In this document: one piece after another, positions 7,559-15,862 of the stretch
Layout of the letters: every line of letters starts with the position of its first letter
Numbering within the stretch: the stretch's first letter is position 1
NCBI GenBank assembly: GCA_013202525.1
Contig: JABMQS010000118.1
Coordinates: forward strand, 1 to 45,402
Length of the DNA stretch: 45,402 bases
Direction: 5' to 3'
Source: Candidatus Omnitrophota bacterium
Lineage (GTDB): Bacteria > Omnitrophota > Gorgyraeia > JABMRG01
Position numbers and translations under genes: made by a program
Notes under the pieces: model-generated
The model's input: the letters and a program-made list of their open reading frames with translations, nothing else
Told to the model about the DNA's origin: nothing
Database searches by the model: none

Positions 7559-9645
7559 GACAAAAGTTGCTCGACTGCTGTGGCGACCTCCTCGGGGGAG
7601 ATCTCTTCCATGCACTCTATGTGCGCGCATTTCGCCTTATAGCAGGGCGAGCACTTCATCTCCTTGTGTATAAGCTTATACGCTACGCTGTCTGTCTCGA
7701 TATGCCTTTTAGGATCTGTTGGCCCGAATAACGCGACAAAAGGCACCTTTAAAAAAGCAGCCAGATGCATAGGCGCAGAGTCAGAGGTGACAAAGGCCCC
7801 GCACATCTTTATCAGCGCAGAAAGCTCCATAATGCTCGTCTTTCCTACGCAGTCTATGGGCTTGCTCCGGGTAAGCATGAGCAGTCTCCTGGCCTCTTGC
7901 ATATCATCCTTTGTGCCTGTGATAACCACCCTTATCTTCTTCTGGGCAAGCAGGTCGCATAGTTTAGCAAACTTCTCAGCAGGCCATTTCTTGGTCTGCC
8001 ATCGCTTGCTTGCTGTGCAATTCAACCCCACCAGCACCTGATCTTTGCCAAGCCAGGCCTCAGAAAGCATAGATCTTACATGCTCCATCTCCTCATCCAG
8101 GATCTTGAGCTCAAGGCCTTTGGGCATCATGCTTATACCGAGGAGTTTCAAGAGCCTGAACTGATGAGCTACCGGAGCCATGCCTATGCGCGCACCGCCT
8201 ATGGTTTCATTCATAAGTATGTCGAACTTGCCGCTTTTATACCCTATCCTGCGCGGCACAAGAGACAGAAATGAAAGCAGGTGGCTCTTTTTATTATTCT
8301 GCAGATCGAGCACCATGTCGATCGATGAACGCCTAAGCTCGGAAGCCAGGGCCAGTATCTCCCTGATGGCCTCAACGCCTCTCCTGTTCTGATATATAAA
8401 AAACTCACCCACATAGGGATAGCGGCTTAATATCTGCCTGCCCTGCTTACTGGTAACCAGCGCAATATCGGCTCTGGGAAATTTTGCCTTTATGGCCATA
8501 AGGGCCGGTAGGGAGAGTATTATATCACCCAAGGCGCTCCACTTCAGTATGACTATCTTAAATGAATTCAGGGCCTCCTGGTAGACCTTTATGGTCTTGG
8601 CATACATCTGAGAAAGGCTGAAGTTCTTCTCAACGCTCATCCTGCCTGCCTTTGATAATCTCTGCCTCAAGGCCTCATCCTTCAGGACCTTTATGATAGC
8701 GTCTGAAAGCTCGTTCCAGTCGCGCGGCGCGACCAGTATACCGTTTTCGCCATCCCTTATAATATCGACTATACCGCCTATCTTGCTTGCAATAACCGGT
8801 ACGCCGCATGCCTGCGCCTCAATAATCGCCCTTCCAAACGCCTCCTCGCCTACAGAAGGCATAACGACCAGGTCAAGCTTTGCCATCTGGCGCGGCATAT
8901 CATGCCTACTGCCTAAGAAATGGATATACTTGGATAATGAAAGCCTCCTCACCAGGACCTCAAGCTCCTGCCTGTATTTCGGTTTTGAGGCCGGGGCATC
9001 GCCTATTATCACAAGTTTGACCTTTGGCATCAACCTGACCACCTTTGTCATGGCACGGATAAGGGTAATGTGGCCCTTTATAGGCGTGATGCGCCCGATT
9101 ATGCCTATGGCATACTCTTTCTTCGCAGAGTCCGCACCAGGCGCCCTATACGTAAATCTTTCGAGATCAACGCCCCTGGGTATCAAACGTATCTTTTCGC
9201 GCGCAACCCCAAAATCCTTTATCATATGGCGCGCTATAAGATTGCTTGCCACTATTACATACCTGCCCCAGCCCATGACCCTGCTTAAGATATGGGTGGA
9301 ATAATAGCCATGGCATGTTGTTATAAAAGGAACCTTTGTCTGATATGCCGCAAAAAACGATGAGATAGCAGGCACCCTGCTCCTTGCGTGCACTATCTGG
9401 ATATTCTCCTTTTCTATTATCACCCTTATCTTCTTTATCGTGCTGAATACCGTTATGGGAGACTTTTCATGCACAGGCAGACAATAATGAATAGCTCCTG
9501 AGGCCGTCAGGTCCTTGACGAGCTTTCCACCGTTTGAGATCACCACTGCCTTATGGCCCTGCTTAATAAGCTCTCTGGCCAGGTCAACAGTCCCGGTCTC
9601 AACACCGCCGCTCTTTAATTCTGGTAGTATCTGGAGAATGTTCAT
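7498..9645 (-). CDS. Two-domain glycosyltransferase: GT4 fused to GT9 heptosyltransferase-like domain
   Basis: A single uninterrupted 715-residue frame joins two glycosyltransferases. Residues 1 to about 365 are GT4: ILQILPELKSGGVETGTVDLA at the start, TTCHGYYSTH, IGIIGRITPIKGH, and VGEEAFGRAIIEAQACG with VIASKIGG for the donor site. From about residue 368 a complete GT9 domain begins with VILKWSALGDIILSLPALMAIK and continues through LVGLNCTASKRW and VTSDSAPMHLAAFLKVPFVALFG to a C-x2-C-x4-C-x4-C cluster and MEEISPEEV. It could add two successive sugars to the LPS core. The last about 20 residues (RRLPNQARDVYQPKHEPVP) are encoded by a repeat element and look acquired. No clear promoter precedes the ATG at 9645; the 108-bp upstream gap holds an inverted repeat. 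Confidence 0.92.
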   Translation of the reverse strand: MNILQILPELKSGGVETGTVDLARELIKQGHKAVVISNGGKLVKDLTASGAIHYCLPVHEKSPITVFSTIKKIRVIIEKENIQIVHARSRVPAISSFFAAYQTKVPFITTCHGYYSTHILSRVMGWGRYVIVASNLIARHMIKDFGVAREKIRLIPRGVDLERFTYRAPGADSAKKEYAIGIIGRITPIKGHITLIRAMTKVVRLMPKVKLVIIGDAPASKPKYRQELEVLVRRLSLSKYIHFLGSRHDMPRQMAKLDLVVMPSVGEEAFGRAIIEAQACGVPVIASKIGGIVDIIRDGENGILVAPRDWNELSDAIIKVLKDEALRQRLSKAGRMSVEKNFSLSQMYAKTIKVYQEALNSFKIVILKWSALGDIILSLPALMAIKAKFPRADIALVTSKQGRQILSRYPYVGEFFIYQNRRGVEAIREILALASELRRSSIDMVLDLQNNKKSHLLSFLSLVPRRIGYKSGKFDILMNETIGGARIGMAPVAHQFRLLKLLGISMMPKGLELKILDEEMEHVRSMLSEAWLGKDQVLVGLNCTASKRWQTKKWPAEKFAKLCDLLAQKKIRVVITGTKDDMQEARRLLMLTRSKPIDCVGKTSIMELSALIKMCGAFVTSDSAPMHLAAFLKVPFVALFGPTDPKRHIETDSVAYKLIHKEMKCSPCYKAKCAHIECMEEISPEEVATAVEQLLSRRLPNQARDVYQPKHEPVP

Positions 9646-9668
9646 TGTTTAGCTTTTCAATTCCACTC

Positions 9669-9736
9669 GGATAGGCGGGGTTTTCTAACCCCGCTTTTCA
9701 TTATTTTTTGGCGGGGCAGGAATGTCCCGCCTATCC
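9669..9736. repeat. Dispersed palindromic repeat, GGATAG/CTATCC family (compound copy)
   Basis: Outer arms GGATAGGCGGG (from 9669) and CCCGCCTATCC (to 9736) enclose a hairpin GCGGGG/CCCCGC at 9675-9694 and a second one GGCGGG/CCCGCC at 9710-9731. It fills the 108-bp gap between the LpxL-ELM1 gene and the GT4-GT9 fusion gene. Related copies lie at 12667-12693, 18072-18099, 23984-24044 and 24922-25036. Confidence 0.85.
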
Positions 9737-9753
9737 TGCTTACAGCCCTCAGC

Positions 9754-11652
9754 TTAGAAAAGCCCAGCAAGGGCATCCTCTATCCTGCCTGAATCATCCA
9801 ATATATTCTGTTTGGGGCTGTTCTTAAATACATCTGAAATAGCAGAGCAGGTCTCTCCTGTGTTGACCACCTTTACATAATCACCCTCTGCCATGTTTTT
9901 CAGGAAGGCCTCGTGCCTCTTGTCCTGCAGCGCTCTTTGCCTGAATACGATTGTGTAGGCATCCGAAGACGCTGCCTCTGATATCATGGATATGCTCTCC
10001 TGTGAAACCAGGACAATATCGGATAGACCTATTATCCCTTCTACCGCGCCCTCTATATTATCCTCATTGGCAATTATCAAAAGCTTGCAATCAGGATTCC
10101 TGCCCAATCTCATCCTTAACAGTTCTTCTACATCCCCGGGTGTGCGCCTTGATGTAGTAAGGAGTATATCAGCATCATATTCTGAGGCGGCCTTGATAAG
10201 CTCATCCAGCAATGTACCTACAAGATCCTTATCCATCTTGAAGTCCTTTGCAGGGCCGCCTATCAACACGCCTATCACCCTCTTCTTCAAAGTGCCTGTT
10301 ATCTTATTAAGCTCCTGGCTGTTGCCTTGTAGGCTTTCGTGGTTAATAAGGTTTAGGGCGCCGTCTGTAACAACGACATTCTTAAGCTTAACGGGATTAT
10401 CATGCCTTGGCACAATGGCCAGATCAAATCTCTTTATATTGATAAGCGAGGGCTTCATGATCACAACCGACTTTGCGTTGTTCTCCCTGGAGACCAGCAG
10501 GTTCACGCCTGCAGTGGATGAGCCGCAGGATATGACTATATCGGCATAAGTCTTCATCAGCTCCCTGTATGATTCAGGCTCAAGGCTAAAACGCAGCAGC
10601 CCTTTATAAAACTTCCTCCTGAATCTTACATCCAAAATCCTTATCTTCAGATCATCAAGGCCGTTGCCTTTCTTATGCCATATATCACGCAGTTTATACG
10701 CAACCGCCTCTGACTGTCTTAAGTGGCCTGTCCTGGTATCATTCAGGATAAGCACTTCCCTGCTCGGCGTGGATTTCCAGCGCCTGTGCTGCCACAGCCA
10801 CTGGTCAGGATAGGCCTTTATCATCTCCTCTAAGCAGGAGATATACTGCCTGAAGCCCTCCTTGATGATCTCTTCCCTGTCTCCGGACTCAGGAAGCTTT
10901 ATAGGATCAAAGACCTTAAATCGGATATAGGGGCCCTTCTCTCTTGCGGCAAAACCTGGCAGTATGACAGCCCCTGTCTTTAAGGCCATATCCATTACAC
11001 CGGGATTCCAGGAGGCCTTCCTTCCAAACAGATCCACAAGTACACCGTTTTTTCCCGCATCCTGGTCTACGAGCATACCAACTATTCTGTTGGACTTCAA
11101 GGCCCTGAATGCCTCTTTTACTGCCGGGCCTTTTGATATTATCCTGCAGCCGCCCGATTCTCTGTGCTTATCCAGGAGTTCATTGAGCAGATAGGGCTTC
11201 TGCTCCCTTGCGATACCTGTATAAGGAAACCCCTTAAAGGGAAGCGCAATATGCGACATCTCCCAGGTGCCAAAATGGCCTGTTAAGAATATAAATCCTT
11301 TTCCCTTCTTAAGCGCCTCTTCCGCATGATGAAAATCCTCAAATTTTATGCAGCGCGTAATATGTCTCTTATCCAATTTAGGCAGGATCAGTATCTCTAT
11401 AATACCCTGACCGATATTGGCATAGGTCTTTTTTAGTATTGCCTTAAGCTCCTTCAGGCTATGGGTATCCCTGAAGGCTGCCTTAAGATTCGCGTAGGCT
11501 ATCCTTCGGCGCTTTGAGTTAAGGGACATAGACAACAAACCAAGCCGCCTTCCAATAAAGAGCGCCATACCTACCGGCATGAGCCTGAATATAAACCCGA
11601 GCCCTTTAGCCAGGTAATACAGCAGATAATCTCCCAAAGAGACCTTCTTCAT
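9754..11652 (-). CDS. Lipid A acyltransferase (LpxL/HtrB family) fused to an ELM1-like domain
   Basis: A 632-residue fusion. Residues 1 to about 300 form an LpxL-type late acyltransferase: a hydrophobic N-terminal stretch (about 9-40), the catalytic H-x4-E box HFGTWE at 126-131, GMLVDQDAGKNGVLVDLFG, and a C-terminal DQWLWQHRRWKS typical of the family. It would add a secondary acyl chain to Kdo-lipid A at the inner membrane. From about residue 303 a second domain starts at REVLILNDTRTGHLRQSEA and contains ISCGSSTAG, VLIGGPAKDFKM, LLTTSRRTPGDVEELL and a late VSQESISMISEAASS, which match the bacterial ELM1-like (Mito_fiss_Elm1) family, a GT-B-like fold of uncertain function. The good ribosome binding site AAAGGTGAAGG directly before ATG 11652 supports this start even though it overlaps the end of lpxK by 47 bases. 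Confidence 0.88.
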   Translation of the reverse strand: MKKVSLGDYLLYYLAKGLGFIFRLMPVGMALFIGRRLGLLSMSLNSKRRRIAYANLKAAFRDTHSLKELKAILKKTYANIGQGIIEILILPKLDKRHITRCIKFEDFHHAEEALKKGKGFIFLTGHFGTWEMSHIALPFKGFPYTGIAREQKPYLLNELLDKHRESGGCRIISKGPAVKEAFRALKSNRIVGMLVDQDAGKNGVLVDLFGRKASWNPGVMDMALKTGAVILPGFAAREKGPYIRFKVFDPIKLPESGDREEIIKEGFRQYISCLEEMIKAYPDQWLWQHRRWKSTPSREVLILNDTRTGHLRQSEAVAYKLRDIWHKKGNGLDDLKIRILDVRFRRKFYKGLLRFSLEPESYRELMKTYADIVISCGSSTAGVNLLVSRENNAKSVVIMKPSLINIKRFDLAIVPRHDNPVKLKNVVVTDGALNLINHESLQGNSQELNKITGTLKKRVIGVLIGGPAKDFKMDKDLVGTLLDELIKAASEYDADILLTTSRRTPGDVEELLRMRLGRNPDCKLLIIANEDNIEGAVEGIIGLSDIVLVSQESISMISEAASSDAYTIVFRQRALQDKRHEAFLKNMAEGDYVKVVNTGETCSAISDVFKNSPKQNILDDSGRIEDALAGLF

Positions 11653-12637
11653 CCTTCACCTTTAGTTTGATCCTTAGTACCAGGAATTCTAATTTACATG
11701 AATCGGGCACCAGTCTTTTAAGCTTGACCCAGTCCTTCTGTGTCGTAACAACAGTATCTATCTTCTTGTGATTACATACGGATATGATATCATCAAAATC
11801 ATATTCTTTATAATCATGGTGATCCATATAGAGAAGGCTTGATTCTATCTTCACGCCTAAGCATTCAAGGGTTTTAAGGAATGAGGCATTGTCCCCAAGA
11901 CCTGCGACAGCACAGACATTCTTGCCCCTTATTGATTCAAGAGTAATCTCTTTACTCTTATTGCTATAGAATGAGACCGGTTGATGCATAGACTCTAATA
12001 TCTCTATACCTGGCTTGGCCTTCAGGATGACCTTCTTTATCCGAGCCAGCGCATCTCCTGATACAAGATCTGTCTTTGTTATTATAATCAGATCAGCCCG
12101 GAACAGATGCGAAACAGGCTCTCTTAATATACCTGCTGGTATCAGAAGACCTGAACCAAATGGATCAGCGCCATTCACAACCACTATGTCAAGGGCTCTC
12201 TTTATTCTTAAATGCTGAAAGCCATCATCCAGCACAAAGATATCCGGTACTGCTTCCTGCTCTTTTATCCTGGCGTTCTTTACCCTGTCCTTCCCAGCTA
12301 AGACAGATACCCCGGGCATATTCTCAGCAAGGGCCTTGTCTTCATCGCCGCCATATCCGCGCGTCAAAAGACAGACCTTCTTACCCTGCGCCTTAAAATA
12401 CGAGCATATGGCCTCCACCAGCGGCGTCTTACCTGTGCCGCCCCATGTAAGGTTACCGATACTTATTACCGGCACCTTTAGCTGGGCACCCTTAAATATA
12501 CCAAACCCATAGAAAGCCAGGCGCAGATTAATGGCCAGAAGGTAGAATAGAGAGAGAAAGACCAACCCTGCCTTTAGCATTAAACCGAAAGGCCCGGAGG
12601 GCCTTTCGGTAATTATATTATAGAGATATGCTCTCAT
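11606..12637 (-). CDS. lpxK: Tetraacyldisaccharide 4'-kinase
   Basis: LpxK phosphorylates the 4' position of the lipid A disaccharide at the inner membrane. The protein of 343 residues has an N-terminal membrane segment (about 22-42), the P-loop GNLTWGGTGKTP (about 61-72), LLTRGYGG, and the family box VLDDGFQHLRIKR with DPFGSGLLIPAGILREP, plus a C-terminal TTQKDWVKL. The open frame extends to 12703, but those extra residues are encoded by a palindromic repeat, so the ATG at 12637 (MRAYLYNIITERPSGP) is preferred; no strong ribosome binding site is visible. It overlaps the downstream acyltransferase gene by 47 bases, consistent with coupled production of two lipid A enzymes. Confidence 0.95.
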   Translation of the reverse strand: MRAYLYNIITERPSGPFGLMLKAGLVFLSLFYLLAINLRLAFYGFGIFKGAQLKVPVISIGNLTWGGTGKTPLVEAICSYFKAQGKKVCLLTRGYGGDEDKALAENMPGVSVLAGKDRVKNARIKEQEAVPDIFVLDDGFQHLRIKRALDIVVVNGADPFGSGLLIPAGILREPVSHLFRADLIIITKTDLVSGDALARIKKVILKAKPGIEILESMHQPVSFYSNKSKEITLESIRGKNVCAVAGLGDNASFLKTLECLGVKIESSLLYMDHHDYKEYDFDDIISVCNHKKIDTVVTTQKDWVKLKRLVPDSCKLEFLVLRIKLKVKDEEGLFGRLSAVLPG

Positions 12638-12666
12638 AATGTGCGTTGTAATCCCTGGGTATACTC

Positions 12667-12693
12667 GCCGGGACAGGAATGTCCCGGCTATCC
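12667..12693. repeat. Dispersed palindromic repeat, GCCGGGAC variant
   Basis: Arms GCCGGGAC (12667-12674) and GTCCCGGC (12681-12688) flank the six-base loop AGGAAT, followed by TATCC. It sits in the 101-bp gap upstream of lpxK. A degenerate relative, TCACGGCTATTC, lies a little further upstream (about 12707-12718). Confidence 0.85.
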
Positions 12694-12738
12694 AGATGCC
12701 CAAATGTCACGGCTATTCAAAGGGGTGGTTCTTTGCCT

Positions 12739-14250
12739 TTACTCATCGCCTATATAATAACAGAGATTTACAAAGACCCATATTTTGCCTGTCTTAGGAC
12801 CGGCAAATTCCTCCATGGCATAACCGATGATCTTGCATCTCTTGGTAGCCTTCATTGCGACACCCGGGATAGAAGAAGATGTTAAGGGGTCTCCAATAGA
12901 GATTGCTCCATTTTCTACATTCACTTTCGTCGGGACCTGCCCTACCAGTGCAATTGGCTCCCTATCTGGCCTTGCCTTATCTTCTACCGGAGTACCATAT
13001 CCACCAATCACTAAACCCGCTGTATCGAAGCTTGATACTACACCAGTAAGTTTCTTATCATATGGGCCTTTTGTCTTTACAAGTTTCTTATCCGGTCCAA
13101 ACGAAACCAGGTCCCCTGGCTCAAGTTTATCTTCTTCGGCAACATTCATCATCTCAGCAAGATCAGTAGTACTGCCGTAGTAACTACCTCCAGCGTATAA
13201 TGAGCCAACTGCCAAATCTTGATATGCACTGCTATCGCCTCTGGATAAATAACACCAGGTAGTCCCCGTACCATACTTTGGCCACATACCAAGCCTCCAC
13301 CCTCCTGTAACTTGTGAATTATCACTACTGCCTATCCAGCCGGTTGCACCACTAATATCCAGGCCAAAGGCTGGATTTGTATTATTTATACCGACATTGC
13401 CGTCAGGATCAAGTGCGATGGTCGTTGAACCGCTTCTGATACGGAACGTATCTTCCGCACTTGACCCGTAACCTACCCAGGCCATTTCAGAAGCTGCGCT
13501 ATTATAAAAACCTATATACGTATTCATCTCTATCTCGGTTGTCGCATTCATATCATAAAGCGCAATAATGGGAGAAGGACCATATATGTTAAACTCGTGT
13601 GGTGCAGTACCTACGCCAGCGCCGCTGTTTCCGCCTATCGAAACGTTGCCGGTGTCCCCTTCTATCATCATCACATATTTTCCCCATACGCCACCCGCGA
13701 TATCCCCAAAATAGAAATTCCTGTTACCGTGCATACCAAAGAGCAACCCGCCTGCCGGAAAGGTAATGGCAGAGTGAGGTGTGCCGCCAGGAGCGGTATC
13801 ACTGAAGCGTATTGCCTCTCTCCAGCCACCGGCAGTCACAGGGCTATTTACGGCATCTATATCTAATGTTGCACCGGGAGTCGTTGTGCCAATACCAACA
13901 TAGCTCAAGGGGCTGCCTTCTGCGTTTATCACAAGGGGTCGATAATTGACCCCAGTCTGATATGCCCTTATAAAACCCGCGTCTATATTGACATCATATC
14001 CGATCTGCACATGACCATCCGGATTTGTAGTGTGGGTATCGTTTATAACGTGCAGGCCGCCGGCTTCACTATTGAAGGTGGCCAAGCCAATAACATTGAG
14101 TTCTGAAGCATTGAGCTCATCATAATCACCGTATGGAGCCGGATAGTAGGTGGAAAGTGTTACCTCTTCCGCGGCATACGCGTTCGCGGGAAAGATACCC
14201 AACGCGGCCACCCCTGTTAAAATGGTTAACACTAAAAGCCCTTTGCACAT
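12739..14250 (-). CDS. Secreted fibre-like protein with YYPAPYGDYDEL motif and peptidase-G2-like C-terminal region
   Basis: A 503-residue exported protein with a signal peptide (about 1-26, ending NAYA) followed at once by EEVTLSTYYPAPYGDYDEL, a motif I associate with surface proteins of Omnitrophota and Elusimicrobiota. The middle is built from short beta-type segments such as VGIGTTTPGATLDI and GNVGINNTNPAFGLDI, as in tail-fibre-like proteins. The last about 130 residues (DLAEMMNVAEEDKLEPGDLVSF, LTGVVSS, ALVGQVPTKV, GDPLTSSSIPGVAMKATK) resemble the terminal domain of many bacterial fibrous proteins related to phage intramolecular chaperones or peptidase G2. The first about 207 residues are nearly the same as in the adjacent upstream gene, but the C-terminal halves are unrelated. 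GGAGGTG lies six bases before the ATG. Function unknown; a cell-surface fibre is likely. Confidence 0.8.
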   Translation of the reverse strand: MCKGLLVLTILTGVAALGIFPANAYAAEEVTLSTYYPAPYGDYDELNASELNVIGLATFNSEAGGLHVINDTHTTNPDGHVQIGYDVNIDAGFIRAYQTGVNYRPLVINAEGSPLSYVGIGTTTPGATLDIDAVNSPVTAGGWREAIRFSDTAPGGTPHSAITFPAGGLLFGMHGNRNFYFGDIAGGVWGKYVMMIEGDTGNVSIGGNSGAGVGTAPHEFNIYGPSPIIALYDMNATTEIEMNTYIGFYNSAASEMAWVGYGSSAEDTFRIRSGSTTIALDPDGNVGINNTNPAFGLDISGATGWIGSSDNSQVTGGWRLGMWPKYGTGTTWCYLSRGDSSAYQDLAVGSLYAGGSYYGSTTDLAEMMNVAEEDKLEPGDLVSFGPDKKLVKTKGPYDKKLTGVVSSFDTAGLVIGGYGTPVEDKARPDREPIALVGQVPTKVNVENGAISIGDPLTSSSIPGVAMKATKRCKIIGYAMEEFAGPKTGKIWVFVNLCYYIGDE

Positions 14251-14271
14251 CTTACACCTCCTTTTTTTGTG

Positions 14272-14326
14272 GAATATTCTATTACGCCTTTTTTGCCTTA
14301 TGGCTTAATCCCGTAATCAAATATTC
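14272..14326. repeat. Inverted repeat between the two fibre genes
   Basis: GAATATTCTATTACG (14272-14286) pairs with CGTAATCAAATATTC (14312-14326) with two mismatches; the right arm overlaps the stop codon of the first fibre gene (14317-14319). A small GCC-TTAT-GGC hairpin lies in the centre. It is unrelated in sequence to the GGATAG family. Confidence 0.65.
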
Positions 14327-15846
14327 GATTCCTGTGCAGCCGGTCGGCTAGGCGGCATATCTTGTTTCTTCACCTGATATTCCACGCCGAACTTGTCAAA
14401 ACCATCTCTTGCTGTCTTGTCTTTTCTCGTGCCTACTGCCAGCACATTATAACTACCATCTCTCTCAGCCTTGATATAAATTTTTGCCATAGCTTTATCG
14501 GTCTCGGCATATGCCCTACCAAAATGCCTCACAGGTGAAACCCAGAGTTGCACATTTTCATTGAGATGTTTAAAATAGCCTGGCAATATAATATCTGCCT
14601 GACCATCCTTTACATCAACCTGCCACCTATAGATATTGTCCCCTCTCGTCGGGCTCTCAACAAAACAGTGCTTCAAACGCCAGCCTTCTTTCTCTTTAGC
14701 TGGATCGGGATGAGCAATATCAAAACTCCCGGAGCCTTTGGTAAGCGCTCCGTAGCCTGATGACCCATTACCTATGTGAGTACCTAAGGTTCCGCCGTAC
14801 CAATTAATATATGTAGCGTATCCTCCGACTCGAGAATCAAGATGCAGATTGCCATTTGATACACCATATGTAGCGTCATCGGCTCCTAGCATACCTTGTG
14901 ATTGGCCCCCTACTAACAGATTAGCACTATAAGTTGAATTGGGCCCAAAAATCATCATTCTATCATTTGCCACATGCAACGCCTGTTGCGGACTTGTTAT
15001 ACCAATACCTACACGGCCGTTATCTTGTATAGTCATTAAGGTACCAGCACTTCCTACATTATACGCTGCTCCTACTGATTCTTGAGCACGGCCGAAGTGG
15101 AGTTTCCATCCTGTATTATCACCAAAACGAATTACGCCAGCATCAGGTGAACCTGTAGAGCCATCCAAAGATATACCAGCAACAGGACCTCCAACATCCA
15201 GTTGATATGCTGGATACGCCCCCCCGATACTAACGTTGCCAGTATCTGCTTCTATAATCATTACATATTTTTGCATCGTGCCACCCATCATATCCCCAAA
15301 ATAGAAATTCCTGTTACCGTGCATACCGAAGAGCAATCCTCCTGCCGGAAAGGTAATGGCAGAGTGAGGATTCGTGCCGGCAGGAGCGGTATCACTAAAA
15401 CGTATTGCCTCTCTCCAGCCACCGGCAGTCACAGGGCTGTCTAGGGCATTTATGTCTAATGTTGCACCAGGAACTGTCGTCCCAATGCCAACACGGCTCA
15501 AGGAGGTGCCTTGCGCGTTTATCACAAGGGGTCGATCACCGACACCAGTCTGATATGTCCTTATAAAACCTGCGTCTATATTGACATCATATCCGATCTG
15601 CACATGCCCGTCCGGGGTCGGGTCTGCAGCGGTATCGTTTATAACGTGCAGGCCGCCGGGCTCATTATTGTAGGTGGCCAAGCCAATAACATTAAGTTCT
15701 AAAGCATTGAGCTCATCATAATCACCATATGGCGCCGGATAGTAGGTGGAGAGTGTTACCTCTTCCGCGGCATACGAATTCGCGGAAAAGATACCCAGCG
15801 CAACTACCCCTGTTAAAATGGTTAACACTAAAAACCTTTTGTACAT
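14317..15846 (-). CDS. Secreted fibre-like protein, paralogue with a different C-terminal half
   Basis: A 509-residue exported protein. The signal peptide (about 1-26, ending NSYA), the EEVTLSTYYPAPYGDYDEL segment and the next about 180 residues are nearly the same as in the neighbouring downstream gene, including the blocks HVQIGYDVNIDAGFIR and FPAGGLLFGMHGNRNFYFGD. After GNVSIGG the two proteins part. Here follow Gly-rich segments with another VGIGITSPQQALHV repeat and, from about residue 395, a compact C-terminal domain (RLKHCFVESPTRGDNIYRW, QADIILPGYFKHLNENVQLW, YNVLAVGTRKD) that looks like a beta-rich receptor or cap domain. The start ATG at 15846 is preceded by AAAGGAAG; the longer frame to 15885 overlaps kdtA and lacks a signal peptide start. 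It lies 16 bases after kdtA and so probably shares its transcript. Confidence 0.8.
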   Translation of the reverse strand: MYKRFLVLTILTGVVALGIFSANSYAAEEVTLSTYYPAPYGDYDELNALELNVIGLATYNNEPGGLHVINDTAADPTPDGHVQIGYDVNIDAGFIRTYQTGVGDRPLVINAQGTSLSRVGIGTTVPGATLDINALDSPVTAGGWREAIRFSDTAPAGTNPHSAITFPAGGLLFGMHGNRNFYFGDMMGGTMQKYVMIIEADTGNVSIGGAYPAYQLDVGGPVAGISLDGSTGSPDAGVIRFGDNTGWKLHFGRAQESVGAAYNVGSAGTLMTIQDNGRVGIGITSPQQALHVANDRMMIFGPNSTYSANLLVGGQSQGMLGADDATYGVSNGNLHLDSRVGGYATYINWYGGTLGTHIGNGSSGYGALTKGSGSFDIAHPDPAKEKEGWRLKHCFVESPTRGDNIYRWQVDVKDGQADIILPGYFKHLNENVQLWVSPVRHFGRAYAETDKAMAKIYIKAERDGSYNVLAVGTRKDKTARDGFDKFGVEYQVKKQDMPPSRPAAQESNI

Positions 15847-15862
15847 TTTGCGCTTCCTTTTT

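Noticed and set aside
12739..15846. Prophage tail-fibre genes
   Set aside because: Both have Sec signal peptides and no neighbouring phage structural or lysis genes; they sit in an LPS operon.
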